From positions 124,001-188,000 of the forward strand of contig DAAY01000005.1 of the NCBI GenBank assembly GCA_002103105.1: a DNA stretch of 64,000 bases, in the 5' to 3' direction. The notes beneath the pieces are model-generated. The model saw nothing but the letters and a program-made list of their open reading frames with translations. It had not been told where the DNA came from and made no database searches. Position 1 is the first letter of the stretch. The number at the start of each line of letters is the position of its first letter. This document shows, piece after piece, positions 7,834 to 15,749 of the stretch. The position numbers and the translations under genes are program-made. This DNA is from Candidatus Gastranaerophilales bacterium HUM_1 (GTDB lineage Bacteria > Cyanobacteriota > Vampirovibrionia > Gastranaerophilales > Gastranaerophilaceae).

Positions 7834-9582
7834 CTAACTAAAAAATGATTTGAACGTCGGAGAATTGTCTTTAATTAAATTTTCCGAAAACTTCGAGGAG
7901 GAAGTTGGGGTCGAAGTCGCCGTTAGTGTCGTATTCTGGTCATGACGCATTTTTTCTTTCTTGTTTGATTGTGTTCTAGTATAAATTGGGATAAATACTC
8001 CAAGTGATAGTAATGAGAATCCGATATTGCCTAATTGACATAAACCTCTCATATTACGAGCTTTTAGTCTTAGAGCCTCATCTCCAATTGAACCAAGAAG
8101 TTCATCTGTTGATTTCATCTTAGTATGTTTTGCCCAGTTCCAGAATTTTTGAAGGATGTTTGCTCCTTCTGCTGGTTCTTTTAATCTGTTAATTAATTTA
8201 ATGCCATCTTTGTTATGTTTTTCTATGAATGTTGCAATTGCTTTAGCGGCATAATCTCCTAAGAAATAGAAGCTAGAGAATGTTGCAATATCTCTTATAG
8301 TGTTTTCTTTTAATTCGTTAGAATCCTCTGCTGCGGCAAGACGGCTAGAGAATGTTGCAGCTGAAATAATTCTTGCTTGATCCATTGTAGGGAAGATGTT
8401 TTTGAATTGGAACATTTTCAAACTTGGTTTATCCATTAGCATAGATAAACCTGTTACAGCCCACATCAATGGAACAGCGATAAATTTATCTCTAATAAGT
8501 TGTTTCTTTTCTTCTGGTGTAAGTACTCGTTCTTTGTCATCGTTATAAATTGGAGCACCTTTTTTGCCAGAAAGTTTGTGAGTAATCCATCTGTTAATTG
8601 GTTGAGCTGCAATTGCAAGAGGAATAATCATTCCTAAACCTGCAATACTTTTAGCGTTAACTAATTTTTTAGCTTTGCCAAAATATTTAGACAATTCTTC
8701 AACTTCTTTGGATACAAGTTTTTCAACATTTTTACCTTGAGTTGCATCTGCGGAGTAATCCTTAATAATTCCTTCTTGATATGCCCCGTGTAAAATATCG
8801 CTTGCACTTTCGCATAAATGACCTAAAGAGCTAGAGAAATAACCTTTATCTCCTGCAAATTTGATGTTTTCTGCAATACCAGATTTTTTAACAAGGAAGT
8901 TATACATATCATCAGCGAAATCTTTTTCTGGTTTATCACTGATAATATTTTTCGCGAATTTTCTCAAATGTTCTTTGTATTCAGGGTCGTTTGCAAAGAG
9001 TTCTTTGAATTTCTTCAAACCATCTTTTTCAGCGTTTCCATTTACACCTTCAATATCATCAAACATTGATTTTAATGTTGAGTAAACTCTATCTTCCTTA
9101 GTTAAACCTTGAGCGTTGTTGTAGTATTTTTGAATACAGCTGATTGTGTCGCTATTAGCCCAAGATTTTACTAAGCTTGAGTTTTTAAATTGCCCCATTA
9201 TAGGTTTATTCAACAATCCTGCTGCGAATTTAACAATATACCCTGGGATAAGGCAGTTGATTACAAGCCCAGAACCTTCACGTCTAAGAGCTTCAAATCC
9301 GCCCATAATATTCAATTTTCTATGGTGTGTATCGTTCCCATCTTCATCCTTTGTCTTTGAACCAATAAAGGTTTCAAAGAATGTTCTAGGAATAATAGCT
9401 GTTGATAAATCTAACACAGCGACATTCACCATAGGCTTTTCTTCACACTTTTGTATTCCTTTGAGTGCAAGACTTCCAAGCCCTGTGAAATTTGGTTGCC
9501 CCATGTTGTTATTTTTAATAACAATTCTGTTAGGGGTCTTACTATTATTTTTTACACTACCTAATTCAACTTTATTTATCAT
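7834..9582 (-). CDS. lineage-specific membrane-associated protein (paralogue B)
   Basis: A 582-residue protein of unknown function, paralogous to the downstream 587-residue one. PNFTG is at residues 30-34 after a basic, Asn-rich N-terminus. LDLSTAIIPRT and FEALRREGSG follow. The middle (about 115-290) is charged and helical. A hydrophobic segment IAGLGMIIPLAIAAQPIN precedes a second hydrophobic block, and NELKENTIRDIATF is the best conserved motif near the C-terminal third. The C-terminus is Ser/Thr-rich and ends FKSFFS. No signal peptide is visible and no enzyme motif is recognised. It is the first gene of a two-gene unit. No clear Shine-Dalgarno sequence precedes the ATG. Confidence 0.85.
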   Translation of the reverse strand: MINKVELGSVKNNSKTPNRIVIKNNNMGQPNFTGLGSLALKGIQKCEEKPMVNVAVLDLSTAIIPRTFFETFIGSKTKDEDGNDTHHRKLNIMGGFEALRREGSGLVINCLIPGYIVKFAAGLLNKPIMGQFKNSSLVKSWANSDTISCIQKYYNNAQGLTKEDRVYSTLKSMFDDIEGVNGNAEKDGLKKFKELFANDPEYKEHLRKFAKNIISDKPEKDFADDMYNFLVKKSGIAENIKFAGDKGYFSSSLGHLCESASDILHGAYQEGIIKDYSADATQGKNVEKLVSKEVEELSKYFGKAKKLVNAKSIAGLGMIIPLAIAAQPINRWITHKLSGKKGAPIYNDDKERVLTPEEKKQLIRDKFIAVPLMWAVTGLSMLMDKPSLKMFQFKNIFPTMDQARIISAATFSSRLAAAEDSNELKENTIRDIATFSSFYFLGDYAAKAIATFIEKHNKDGIKLINRLKEPAEGANILQKFWNWAKHTKMKSTDELLGSIGDEALRLKARNMRGLCQLGNIGFSLLSLGVFIPIYTRTQSNKKEKMRHDQNTTLTATSTPTSSSKFSENLIKDNSPTFKSFFS

Positions 9583-10019
9583 AATTTAACTATCTACTGC
9601 CGAATGTAATCTTATTATAACTAAGATACATGTATAAGAAAAGCCGTGAAAAATAAAAATTGCCCCCAATTGTCCAAATGTAAAATTAATGTAAAGATGG
9701 ATTTTTGAATATTTAATTAAAAATTGCATTTTTAATATGAAATTTTTGCTAAAAATGTAAAAATCACACTCGAAAATTGAAAAATATCACCTTTTTTATA
9801 AAAATTTTAGTTAAAATTTTTTGTAAAATTTTGTAAAGTTATGGAACATTTGCACCATTTTCCTTCATAATTACAAAAGAAAAAATGAAATTAGCACTTT
9901 TACCATGCTTTTTTATTTAAGAGAAATTTTTATAAAATACACAGTTTATTGTATATTATTTTAATTCATTTATTATATTATTAATACAAGAAGCACAAGG
10001 TAATAAGAAATATAGAGAA
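9583..10019 (+). promoter_or_regulatory. 437-bp divergent intergenic region with TGTAAA repeats
   Basis: This very AT-rich spacer separates the divergent paralogue pair and the LCP gene. No ORF of note lies in it. A minus-strand -10 candidate TATAAT (plus-strand 9614-9619) could serve the paralogues. Two related double TGTAAA arrays occur at 9679-9700 and 9822-9844, each ending GTAAAG-(T/A)-TGG-like, and a single TGTAAAAATC at 9756. These may be regulator sites. The promoter of the LCP gene is not clear. Confidence 0.45.
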
Positions 10020-11405
10020 ATGACATATATGAAAGAAAGAAGAAGACCCACTAATAATGGGAAGGTAAAACAAAGAAGACAAAGAAGATATTCAAACGGT
10101 TCAGCAGATAATCCGTTTCAAGAAAATAATTTAAATAGAAGGGGATCTCAATCTTCATTCCGTAAGATTTTGACAGTAATGATTATTCTATTTTTTACTG
10201 CAATTTTAGCAATTTTTTTGTTTGCAGATAACAAAGACTTTTTAAATGGCAAATTTGGAGAACATTCTTTTATTTCAACCCTATTATCTAAATTATCTTT
10301 AAGTAACAGTTCAAAAGATAAACCTGAGTTTGTTTTCCCTTTTGGACCGAGAAGACAAAATATTTTGTTATTAGGTGTAGATTCAAATGGTGCAGATTCT
10401 GATTTATGGGTTGGAACTCGTACTGATACTATAATATTGTTAAATATAGACCCAAGAACCAAAACTGTTAATGCTCTTTCTATTCCTAGAGATAGTAAAG
10501 TTTATCTACCAAAAGGAATGGGAATACAAAAAATCAATGCTGCTCATGCTATTGGCGGAATTGATATGACAATAAAAACTGTTGAAGATACTTTAGGTGT
10601 TCATGTTGATAAATACATCATGTTCCACGATGAAGGCGTTAGAGAAATTGTTAAAGCTCTAGGAGGGGTGGATATTTATGTAGAAAAGAATATGCACTAT
10701 AACGATAACGCAGGACATTTACATATTAACTTAACTAAAGGTCCACATCATTTGACAGATAAAGATGTTGTTGAATATTTAAGATTTAGACATGATGCTA
10801 TGGGTGATATTGGTAGAACTAAAAGACAACAATGGTTCTTGAGAGGTTTGTTAGCTGATTTACAAAAACCTGAAACAATTACAAAAATCCCTCACTTGAT
10901 TGCTGTTACAAGTAAATATGTTAAGACTGATATGTCCCCATATGAAATGACTCAATATGCTGGGTTAGCTAAGCATTTTGATATGGATAATATTGAAATT
11001 GCAATGCTTCCAGGTGCTCCGAATAAACACGGATATACAAGTTATTGGATTTTAGACCCAGAGAAAACTCAAGAAGTTGTTGATAGATTGATTTATAGAG
11101 AAAACAGCGTAGGCAGAAAAGAATCTTATACTGCTAGTATTATGCGTTCGACTGACCAAATTGATGCAGCTAACAAGTTGAAAGAATCTTTAGAAGCTAA
11201 TGGTATAAGAGTTATGTGTACTGGAACTACTAGCTCTATTCACTCTCAATTTATAGCACATTCAAAATATGTTACGGTTGACTATTACGCTGATTTGAAA
11301 AAAGAAGTTCCTGCGGTTAAGTCAAGACAATTTGTTTACGAGCCTGGTAACTTTATGTGTGCAGATACTGATTTTACAGTTGTTCTTGCGGGTGATAATA
11401 AATAA
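10020..11405 (+). CDS. LytR-CpsA-Psr family glycopolymer ligase with LytR_C domain
   Basis: A membrane-anchored enzyme expected to transfer lipid-linked glycopolymers to peptidoglycan outside the cytoplasmic membrane. Residues 1-45 are basic and cytoplasmic, about 48-68 form one membrane helix (ILTVMIILFFTAILAIFLF), and the LCP domain runs from about 115 to 285. It contains NILLLGVDSNG, RTDTIILLNIDP, LSIPRDSKV, INAAHAIGG and YLRFRHD...DIGRTKRQQ, which include the conserved Asp and Arg residues that bind the pyrophosphate lipid and metal. The last ~95 residues (ANKLKESLEANGIRV onward) match the LytR_C domain. The ATG at 10029 is an alternative start. Neighbouring wall genes fit this role. Confidence 0.92.
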   Translation: MTYMKERRRPTNNGKVKQRRQRRYSNGSADNPFQENNLNRRGSQSSFRKILTVMIILFFTAILAIFLFADNKDFLNGKFGEHSFISTLLSKLSLSNSSKDKPEFVFPFGPRRQNILLLGVDSNGADSDLWVGTRTDTIILLNIDPRTKTVNALSIPRDSKVYLPKGMGIQKINAAHAIGGIDMTIKTVEDTLGVHVDKYIMFHDEGVREIVKALGGVDIYVEKNMHYNDNAGHLHINLTKGPHHLTDKDVVEYLRFRHDAMGDIGRTKRQQWFLRGLLADLQKPETITKIPHLIAVTSKYVKTDMSPYEMTQYAGLAKHFDMDNIEIAMLPGAPNKHGYTSYWILDPEKTQEVVDRLIYRENSVGRKESYTASIMRSTDQIDAANKLKESLEANGIRVMCTGTTSSIHSQFIAHSKYVTVDYYADLKKEVPAVKSRQFVYEPGNFMCADTDFTVVLAGDNK

Positions 11406-11406
11406 T

Positions 11407-11463
11407 TCTTACAATCTCATTATGTAAGTTAGGATTGTAAGATGTTAAAAAATATGATATAAT
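11407..11463 (+). promoter_or_regulatory. lemA promoter overlapping an inverted repeat
   Basis: TTGTAA (11435-11440), 17-nt spacer, TATAAT (11458-11463) with TG before it. The -35 box forms part of a perfect 10-bp inverted repeat TCTTACAATC/GATTGTAAGA (11407-11416 and 11433-11442), which may be an operator or a weak terminator of the LCP gene. Confidence 0.7.
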
Positions 11464-11494
11464 CAATATATAAAATTGAAAGCGAGGAATATTG

Positions 11495-12079
11495 ATGGAT
11501 TGTATTATGTTAATTGTTGCTGTTTTAGTTGTTCTACTGGTTTTGTTGATTCCATTGTACTCAATGTATGTTTCTCTTATTCAGAAGAAAAATAAAGTTA
11601 AAGAATCAATGGGTGGAATTGATGTTCAATTAAAGAAACGTTATGATTTAATCCCAAATATTTTGGTTATTGCGAACAAATTTATGGAACATGAAAGAGG
11701 TTTGATTACTGAGATTACAAATTTGAGAACCCAAGCTTCAAATTTACGTGCTGATAGAGATACAATCTCTAAAAAACTAGATTTAGATACTCAAATTGCC
11801 AATAAAATGGGTCAATTGATGGTTAATGTTGAAAATTATCCACAATTGAAATCTGATCAAACAATGATACAAGCAATGCAAACTTATTCAGAAGTTGAGG
11901 AACACATTGCTGCTGCAAGAAGATTTTATAACAGTGCTGTTAATGATTTGAATAACGCTGTTGAAATTTTTCCAAGTTCTGTAATCGCTTCAGCTCTAAA
12001 TATTCAACCTTATCCGTTCTTTAAAGCTGAAGAAGCAGCAAAAGAACCTATAAATGCAGCTAATTATTTTAAAAACTAA
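11495..12079 (+). CDS. lemA: LemA family membrane protein
   Basis: A 194-residue protein with one N-terminal membrane helix (about residues 4-27) and a long helical bundle outside it. The family hallmark NKVKESMGGIDVQLKKRYDL followed by IPNILVIANKFMEHE is present at residues ~35-70. LemA proteins are widespread; their biochemical role is unsettled, though they have been linked to envelope maintenance. I chose the ATG at 11495 over the TTG one codon earlier because GAGG lies seven bases upstream of the ATG. It has its own promoter and terminator. Confidence 0.93.
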   Translation: MDCIMLIVAVLVVLLVLLIPLYSMYVSLIQKKNKVKESMGGIDVQLKKRYDLIPNILVIANKFMEHERGLITEITNLRTQASNLRADRDTISKKLDLDTQIANKMGQLMVNVENYPQLKSDQTMIQAMQTYSEVEEHIAAARRFYNSAVNDLNNAVEIFPSSVIASALNIQPYPFFKAEEAAKEPINAANYFKN

Positions 12080-12094
12080 TTGTAGATTTATTTT

Positions 12095-12122
12095 AAGGCG
12101 GTTTAAACAAACCGCCTTTTTG
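12095..12122 (+). terminator. terminator of lemA
   Basis: A perfect 10-bp stem AAGGCGGTTT/AAACCGCCTT with a 4-nt loop and T run. Confidence 0.93.
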
Positions 12123-12138
12123 TATTTTGTTTAAGTAA

Positions 12139-12211
12139 GTGTCCGTAGCTCAGTAGAACAGAGCGTGAGTTTCCGAAGCTCAAGGTCAGGGGTTTGACTC
12201 CCCTCGGACAC
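12139..12211 (+). tRNA. tRNA-Arg (anticodon CCG)
   Basis: A 73-nt tRNA. Acceptor stem GTGTCCG/CGGACAC, D arm GCTC...GAGC, anticodon stem TGAGT/GCTCA with loop TTCCGAA giving CCG, and T arm AGGGG-TTTGACT-CCCCT. It reads the rare codon CGG. No CCA is encoded and a T run follows. No separate promoter is obvious; it may be read from upstream. Confidence 0.95.
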
Positions 12212-12223
12212 GTTTTTTAATGT

Positions 12224-12943
12224 CTATGCTATTTGAGCAAATCCTGTGATTGTTCTATCGTTTGCTGAATATGATCTGCGAGCAACTTTGTTAGATGTAT
12301 TACCTTCGATTGTATTGATTCTTCCATCTGCTCCGATGCTTTCAACAACTCCAACGTGTGATCTTCCTCCATTTTTAAAGATAATCAAATCGCCAGCTTT
12401 AACTTTTCCTTTGATAACGCCTGATTTATTTGCAATTCCTGCTGTTTGTAAGAAACAACCTTTTGATTTTGCCCAATTCATCAATCCGCTAACTGAAGAA
12501 GATCCAAAACCACTAGGAAGGGATTTCCCTGCATTTCTAAATGCTTCTTTAACTACGTATGTTGAGAAATCAGCACACCATGCGTGGTTTTTACCGCCAG
12601 TAAATAGTTTATAAGAACCATTTCTTTCGTTATAACCAAGATATTTTTTAGCAGCAGAAACGATACCTCCGCCTAAGTTTGAAGCCCATCTTTTTACATT
12701 TTTGTATGCTGAACTAATACCATTTCCCCAACTTGAAAATATATTTGAGAAGTTAAAATTAAATTTTGGTGTAGCATATGAGTATGTTGGATATGTAAAT
12801 CTCGTAGCAGAATATGAATATTTTGGTGCAAGAGTGAATAATGATGCAGTCTTGCAAGCTGGAATAGCAAATGGATTTGCATATGCAAATGATGTAGGTG
12901 CTGTTCTTGAAAGTAAATTTGTAAATATGTTCCAGTAACTCAT
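12224..12943 (-). CDS. CHAP-domain peptidoglycan hydrolase
   Basis: A predicted cysteine amidase or endopeptidase acting on peptidoglycan peptides. Residues ~92-239 form a CHAP domain: AKKYLGYNE, the catalytic Cys123 in HAWCADFS, GDLIIF before His196 in RSHVGVV, and Asn215 in IEGNTS complete the expected Cys-His-Asn site. The first 90 residues are low-complexity, rich in Tyr, Ser, Phe and Pro. No classical signal peptide is seen, so the export route is unclear. The ATG has AAGGAAT upstream. The gene carries one of four copies of an unusual promoter-like motif (12973-13003). Confidence 0.88.
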   Translation of the reverse strand: MSYWNIFTNLLSRTAPTSFAYANPFAIPACKTASLFTLAPKYSYSATRFTYPTYSYATPKFNFNFSNIFSSWGNGISSAYKNVKRWASNLGGGIVSAAKKYLGYNERNGSYKLFTGGKNHAWCADFSTYVVKEAFRNAGKSLPSGFGSSSVSGLMNWAKSKGCFLQTAGIANKSGVIKGKVKAGDLIIFKNGGRSHVGVVESIGADGRINTIEGNTSNKVARRSYSANDRTITGFAQIA

Positions 12944-12972
12944 AATATTCCTTTTAAATATCCCCTTGTATA

Positions 12973-13003
12973 TATATAAAGTTTATATGAGTTGTATAAT
13001 TGC
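12973..13003 (-). promoter_or_regulatory. non-sigma70 promoter-like motif, site D
   Basis: On the minus strand GCAATT is followed, 21 nt from its first base, by ACTTTATATA and then TATACAAGGGG. It matches the other three sites (at 21661, 49406 and 55205) except for one base shorter spacing. It lies 30 bases upstream of the CHAP gene. Confidence 0.5.
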
Positions 13004-13051
13004 TTTATTTATCAAATATATTAACAAATGTTAAAATTTTTTTTAAGAAAA

Positions 13052-13125
13052 TGGCCCCGACGCGAGTCGAACGCGTGATCTTCGGTTTAGGAAACCGCTG
13101 CTCTATCCTACTGAGCTACGAAGCC
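13052..13125 (-). tRNA. tRNA-Arg (anticodon CCT)
   Basis: A 74-nt tRNA on the minus strand. Acceptor GGCTTCG/CGGGGCC (two G-T pairs), D arm GCTC...GAGC, anticodon loop TTCCTAA giving CCT, and T arm ACGCG-TTCGACT-CGCGT. The outermost anticodon-stem pair (27-43) is G-A, a mismatch. No CCA is encoded. It reads AGG codons. Confidence 0.94.
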
Positions 13126-13141
13126 ATATGACCTACATTAG

Positions 13142-13174
13142 TATAGCATAAAATTACTGTTTTTATGCTATATT
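13142..13174. promoter_or_regulatory. mirror-symmetric divergent promoters of tRNA-Arg and gatD
   Basis: A perfect 12-bp inverted repeat TATAGCATAAAA/TTTTATGCTATA (13142-13153 and 13161-13172). Each arm carries an extended -10 box: TGC-TATATT on the plus strand (13166-13174), six bases before the gatD ATG, and TGC-TATACT on the minus strand, facing the tRNA-Arg gene. One palindrome thus seems to hold both promoters. Confidence 0.6.
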
Positions 13175-13180
13175 ATTTGT

Positions 13181-13915
13181 ATGGAAGAGAATAATTTAAA
13201 AATATCAATTGCCCATTTATACCCTAAATTATTGAATCTTTATGGGGATTTGGGGAATATTATAACTTTAAAAAATCGTTGTGAATGGCGTGGAATTACC
13301 GTAGAATTTGAAAATATTAATATTGGTGATTCTATAAAAGATCACGATTTGTATTTTATTGGTGGCGGGCAAGACAAGCAACAAGAAGAAGTTGCAGAGG
13401 AGTTATATTCTCATAAATCTGAACTTTTAGCTCAACGTGATAGCGGTTCTGTTTTTCTTGGAATTTGTGGAGGCTATCAGTTGTTTGGTCATTATTATCA
13501 ACCACATGATAAAGATAAATTAAAGGGACTATCTTTGATGGATGCTTATACCGTGGCGGGTCAGAAAAGATTTATTGGTAACGTTACAATTAAAACGGAT
13601 TTTCTCACTCCAAATACTCTTGTTGGTTTCGAAAATCATAGCGGGTTAACTTATCTTGAAGGAGATACAAAGCCTATTGGAATAACTGTTGTAGGCAATG
13701 GTAATAATTCTAAAGATGGTCTTGAGGGTGGAAGATATAAAAATGTTTTTGGAACATATTTACACGGTTCACTTCTTCCTAAAAATCCTCATTTTGCAGA
13801 CTATTTGATTGAACTAGCTTTAGAACGCAGATATGGTGAAAAGATTAATCTTTCAAAACTTGACGATACTTTAGAGTGGAATGCTCACAATTCCGTTCTT
13901 AATAAAGATTACTAA
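13181..13915 (+). CDS. gatD: GatD-like glutamine amidotransferase (lipid II amidation)
   Basis: A class I glutamine amidotransferase of the CobB/CobQ type, 244 residues, the length of GatD. It has the nucleophile Cys96 in FLGICGGYQ and the catalytic His195 in GTYLHGSLLPKNPHF. The start SIAHLYPKLLNLYGDLGN and the FIGGGQDKQQ loop are typical of GatD. In Gram-positive bacteria GatD releases ammonia from glutamine for MurT, which amidates the D-Glu of lipid II. No murT lies in this window, so the partner must be elsewhere. It has no Shine-Dalgarno sequence and a -10 box six bases from the ATG, so the mRNA is probably leaderless. Its stop is one base from the stop of the convergent gene. Confidence 0.88.
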   Translation: MEENNLKISIAHLYPKLLNLYGDLGNIITLKNRCEWRGITVEFENINIGDSIKDHDLYFIGGGQDKQQEEVAEELYSHKSELLAQRDSGSVFLGICGGYQLFGHYYQPHDKDKLKGLSLMDAYTVAGQKRFIGNVTIKTDFLTPNTLVGFENHSGLTYLEGDTKPIGITVVGNGNNSKDGLEGGRYKNVFGTYLHGSLLPKNPHFADYLIELALERRYGEKINLSKLDDTLEWNAHNSVLNKDY

Positions 13916-13916
13916 T

Positions 13917-14699
13917 TTACAAATATTTAAAGATATTAATTCCTTTTTTCAAGTTTTTAGCTGTTTCTTCATCTGGTTCTATGTTTCTATTCATATCAAA
14001 GAAAAATTCGCAATGATTGGGAATATTCATTTCAGCAGGAAGTACGAATGTTGATGTTATAGTACAATTTCTTTGCAAAATATTGCATAATGTTTCTGGT
14101 TGCATTGAAAAGTTTATAAAGTATGCATCAACTTTTTTCCCACCCTCGACTTTAACTGCAAAATTTACTCTTGAACCTTCTACTGTTGCATTTTTGAATT
14201 GTTTTGCAAAGCTTTCAGCAACATCATACTCACTCATGGTCGAATTTATGCTAATCTTATCAAATTTACTTTCTAATTTTGAGTATGCGACAGTGCATTG
14301 AGCATTACCAATAAACTCTACGGGGTTGTTAGGTGATTTTTGGATAAATCTGCCTGCAATTATTAGAAGAACTAGAGGTATCGTAATATTCAAAGCAATT
14401 GCAGCAATCCCCCATCTCATTTGGTTAAGTCTAAAGTCTTTGGGCGTCATCCACCAATCTACTTGGTATGCCCACATATTTCCTCTAAAGCCACAATAAA
14501 ATTGCAAACCCGTTAAAAGTAACCAGTTTAAACCCAAAGGTAATTGAAAATAAATTAAAGGAATTGCTAAGAGAGTAATCCACGCTTTGTGTTTAATACC
14601 CCAGATAAATGTCAATAAAAAAGCCCCCCAATTAAACTCATTAAGTTCTTTGGGTATATTTTTACCTTTGTATCCTGTTAAAAATTCCTTCCAGTTCAT
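13917..14699 (-). CDS. DUF2628-like membrane protein
   Basis: A 260-residue protein whose N-terminal half has the layout of DUF2628 proteins: NWGAFLLTFIWGIKHKAW, then hydrophobic segments around residues 38-50, 55-70 and 97-117, with an aromatic WAYQVDWW linker. The C-terminal ~140 residues are soluble, mixed alpha/beta, and contain no motif I know. They may face the periplasm or cytoplasm. Function unknown. Upstream there is no strong Shine-Dalgarno sequence. It is convergent with gatD and lies just downstream of csaB on the same strand, separated from it by 36 bases. Confidence 0.7.
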   Translation of the reverse strand: MNWKEFLTGYKGKNIPKELNEFNWGAFLLTFIWGIKHKAWITLLAIPLIYFQLPLGLNWLLLTGLQFYCGFRGNMWAYQVDWWMTPKDFRLNQMRWGIAAIALNITIPLVLLIIAGRFIQKSPNNPVEFIGNAQCTVAYSKLESKFDKISINSTMSEYDVAESFAKQFKNATVEGSRVNFAVKVEGGKKVDAYFINFSMQPETLCNILQRNCTITSTFVLPAEMNIPNHCEFFFDMNRNIEPDEETAKNLKKGINIFKYL

Positions 14700-14735
14700 T
14701 CTCTTATTTTAGTTTTATATTCAATCCTTGTCAAT

Positions 14736-15749
14736 TTATTTTACTGCGTTATCAAATCCAGACCAATTGAATGTTTTTGTTTTAACAATATTATCAATGG
14801 CATCAAGATTTTCGTCTTTAAGCTCTTCAAACTGGTTTGAAAACTCTTTGTTTAAGTCAATCATTGGAATATTAAATTCTTTAGATATTTTTTCGACCTT
14901 AATATCATAATTGATAGAAAGAACTTTAACCTTGGAAATTAATCCAATAATAATTGCGTGAAACCTCATAGCAATTAAAAATTGTGCTTTTGCTAGTTTT
15001 GAAACAATTTCTTCATTAGTCAAACCAGTATATAGGGTTGTTTTGATTTCTGGTTTTAATAGTTTAATTGCTTTTTCAAACTTTGAACAAACTTCTTTAT
15101 CAAGAGTATCTTGAAATGAGAATATTTCGATTTCTTTATCTGAAAAATCATTCACAACCTTTTGGGCTAATCTATCAATAAAGTCATCATTCATAGTTTT
15201 GAAATCTCTGAGCTGTATAGCCAGAGTATTTGTCTTTTCAGAATGTTCAGTTGTTGTTGAAAATATCGGGTCACAAAGTAAATCCGCTTTAATTCCCCAC
15301 GAATTTAGGAGCTGTAAACTTTTTTCATCTCTAACGCTTACGTAATCACAATGTTTTAGAATATTTTTTGTTAAAAACTGCCCAAACTTACTTCTGATTG
15401 GTCCAATACCTTGAGCAAAGATAATTACTTTTTTCTTTAAAAACAATCCAATAAAAATTATCAAAAGATAATAAATCAAACTTTTTAAACTTGTTGCATC
15501 TTGTAAAAGGCTTCCTCCTCCAGAAACAAGAACATTAGACTTCGCAATTGCTCCAATAATATCTTGAAATTTAAACGTGTAAACACTTCTAATGTGTTTA
15601 AATTGTTTTTTTGTATATTGTGGATCTGAAGAAATAATTGTTATTCTGTGTCCATCCGCTTGTAATTTTTTTACCAAAACTGATAGAATAGCTTCATCTC
15701 CAAAGTTTTTAAACCCGAAATATCCCGATAGTACAAATCTTTTTTTCAT
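14736..15749 (-). CDS. csaB: polysaccharide pyruvyl transferase CsaB
   Basis: This enzyme is predicted to add ketal-linked pyruvate from phosphoenolpyruvate to a cell-wall polysaccharide. The 337 residues match the CsaB length. Features: N-terminal GYFGFKNFGDEAIL, VSGGGSLLQDATS, IIFAQGIGPIRS, DYVSVRDEKS, and C-terminal FLIAMRFHAIIIGL, the usual substrate-binding His-containing loop. In Gram-positives and cyanobacteria such pyruvylated polymers anchor SLH-domain proteins; none is visible here. The start codon overlaps the stop of kdgK (TAATG), so the two are translationally coupled, and it is the last gene of the eda-kdgK-csaB unit. Confidence 0.9.
   Translation of the reverse strand: MKKRFVLSGYFGFKNFGDEAILSVLVKKLQADGHRITIISSDPQYTKKQFKHIRSVYTFKFQDIIGAIAKSNVLVSGGGSLLQDATSLKSLIYYLLIIFIGLFLKKKVIIFAQGIGPIRSKFGQFLTKNILKHCDYVSVRDEKSLQLLNSWGIKADLLCDPIFSTTTEHSEKTNTLAIQLRDFKTMNDDFIDRLAQKVVNDFSDKEIEIFSFQDTLDKEVCSKFEKAIKLLKPEIKTTLYTGLTNEEIVSKLAKAQFLIAMRFHAIIIGLISKVKVLSINYDIKVEKISKEFNIPMIDLNKEFSNQFEELKDENLDAIDNIVKTKTFNWSGFDNAVK

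Noticed and set aside
6067..9589. Long plus-strand frames opposite the two paralogues
   Set aside because: They are shadows of well-supported minus-strand genes, lack ribosome binding sites and have unlikely composition.
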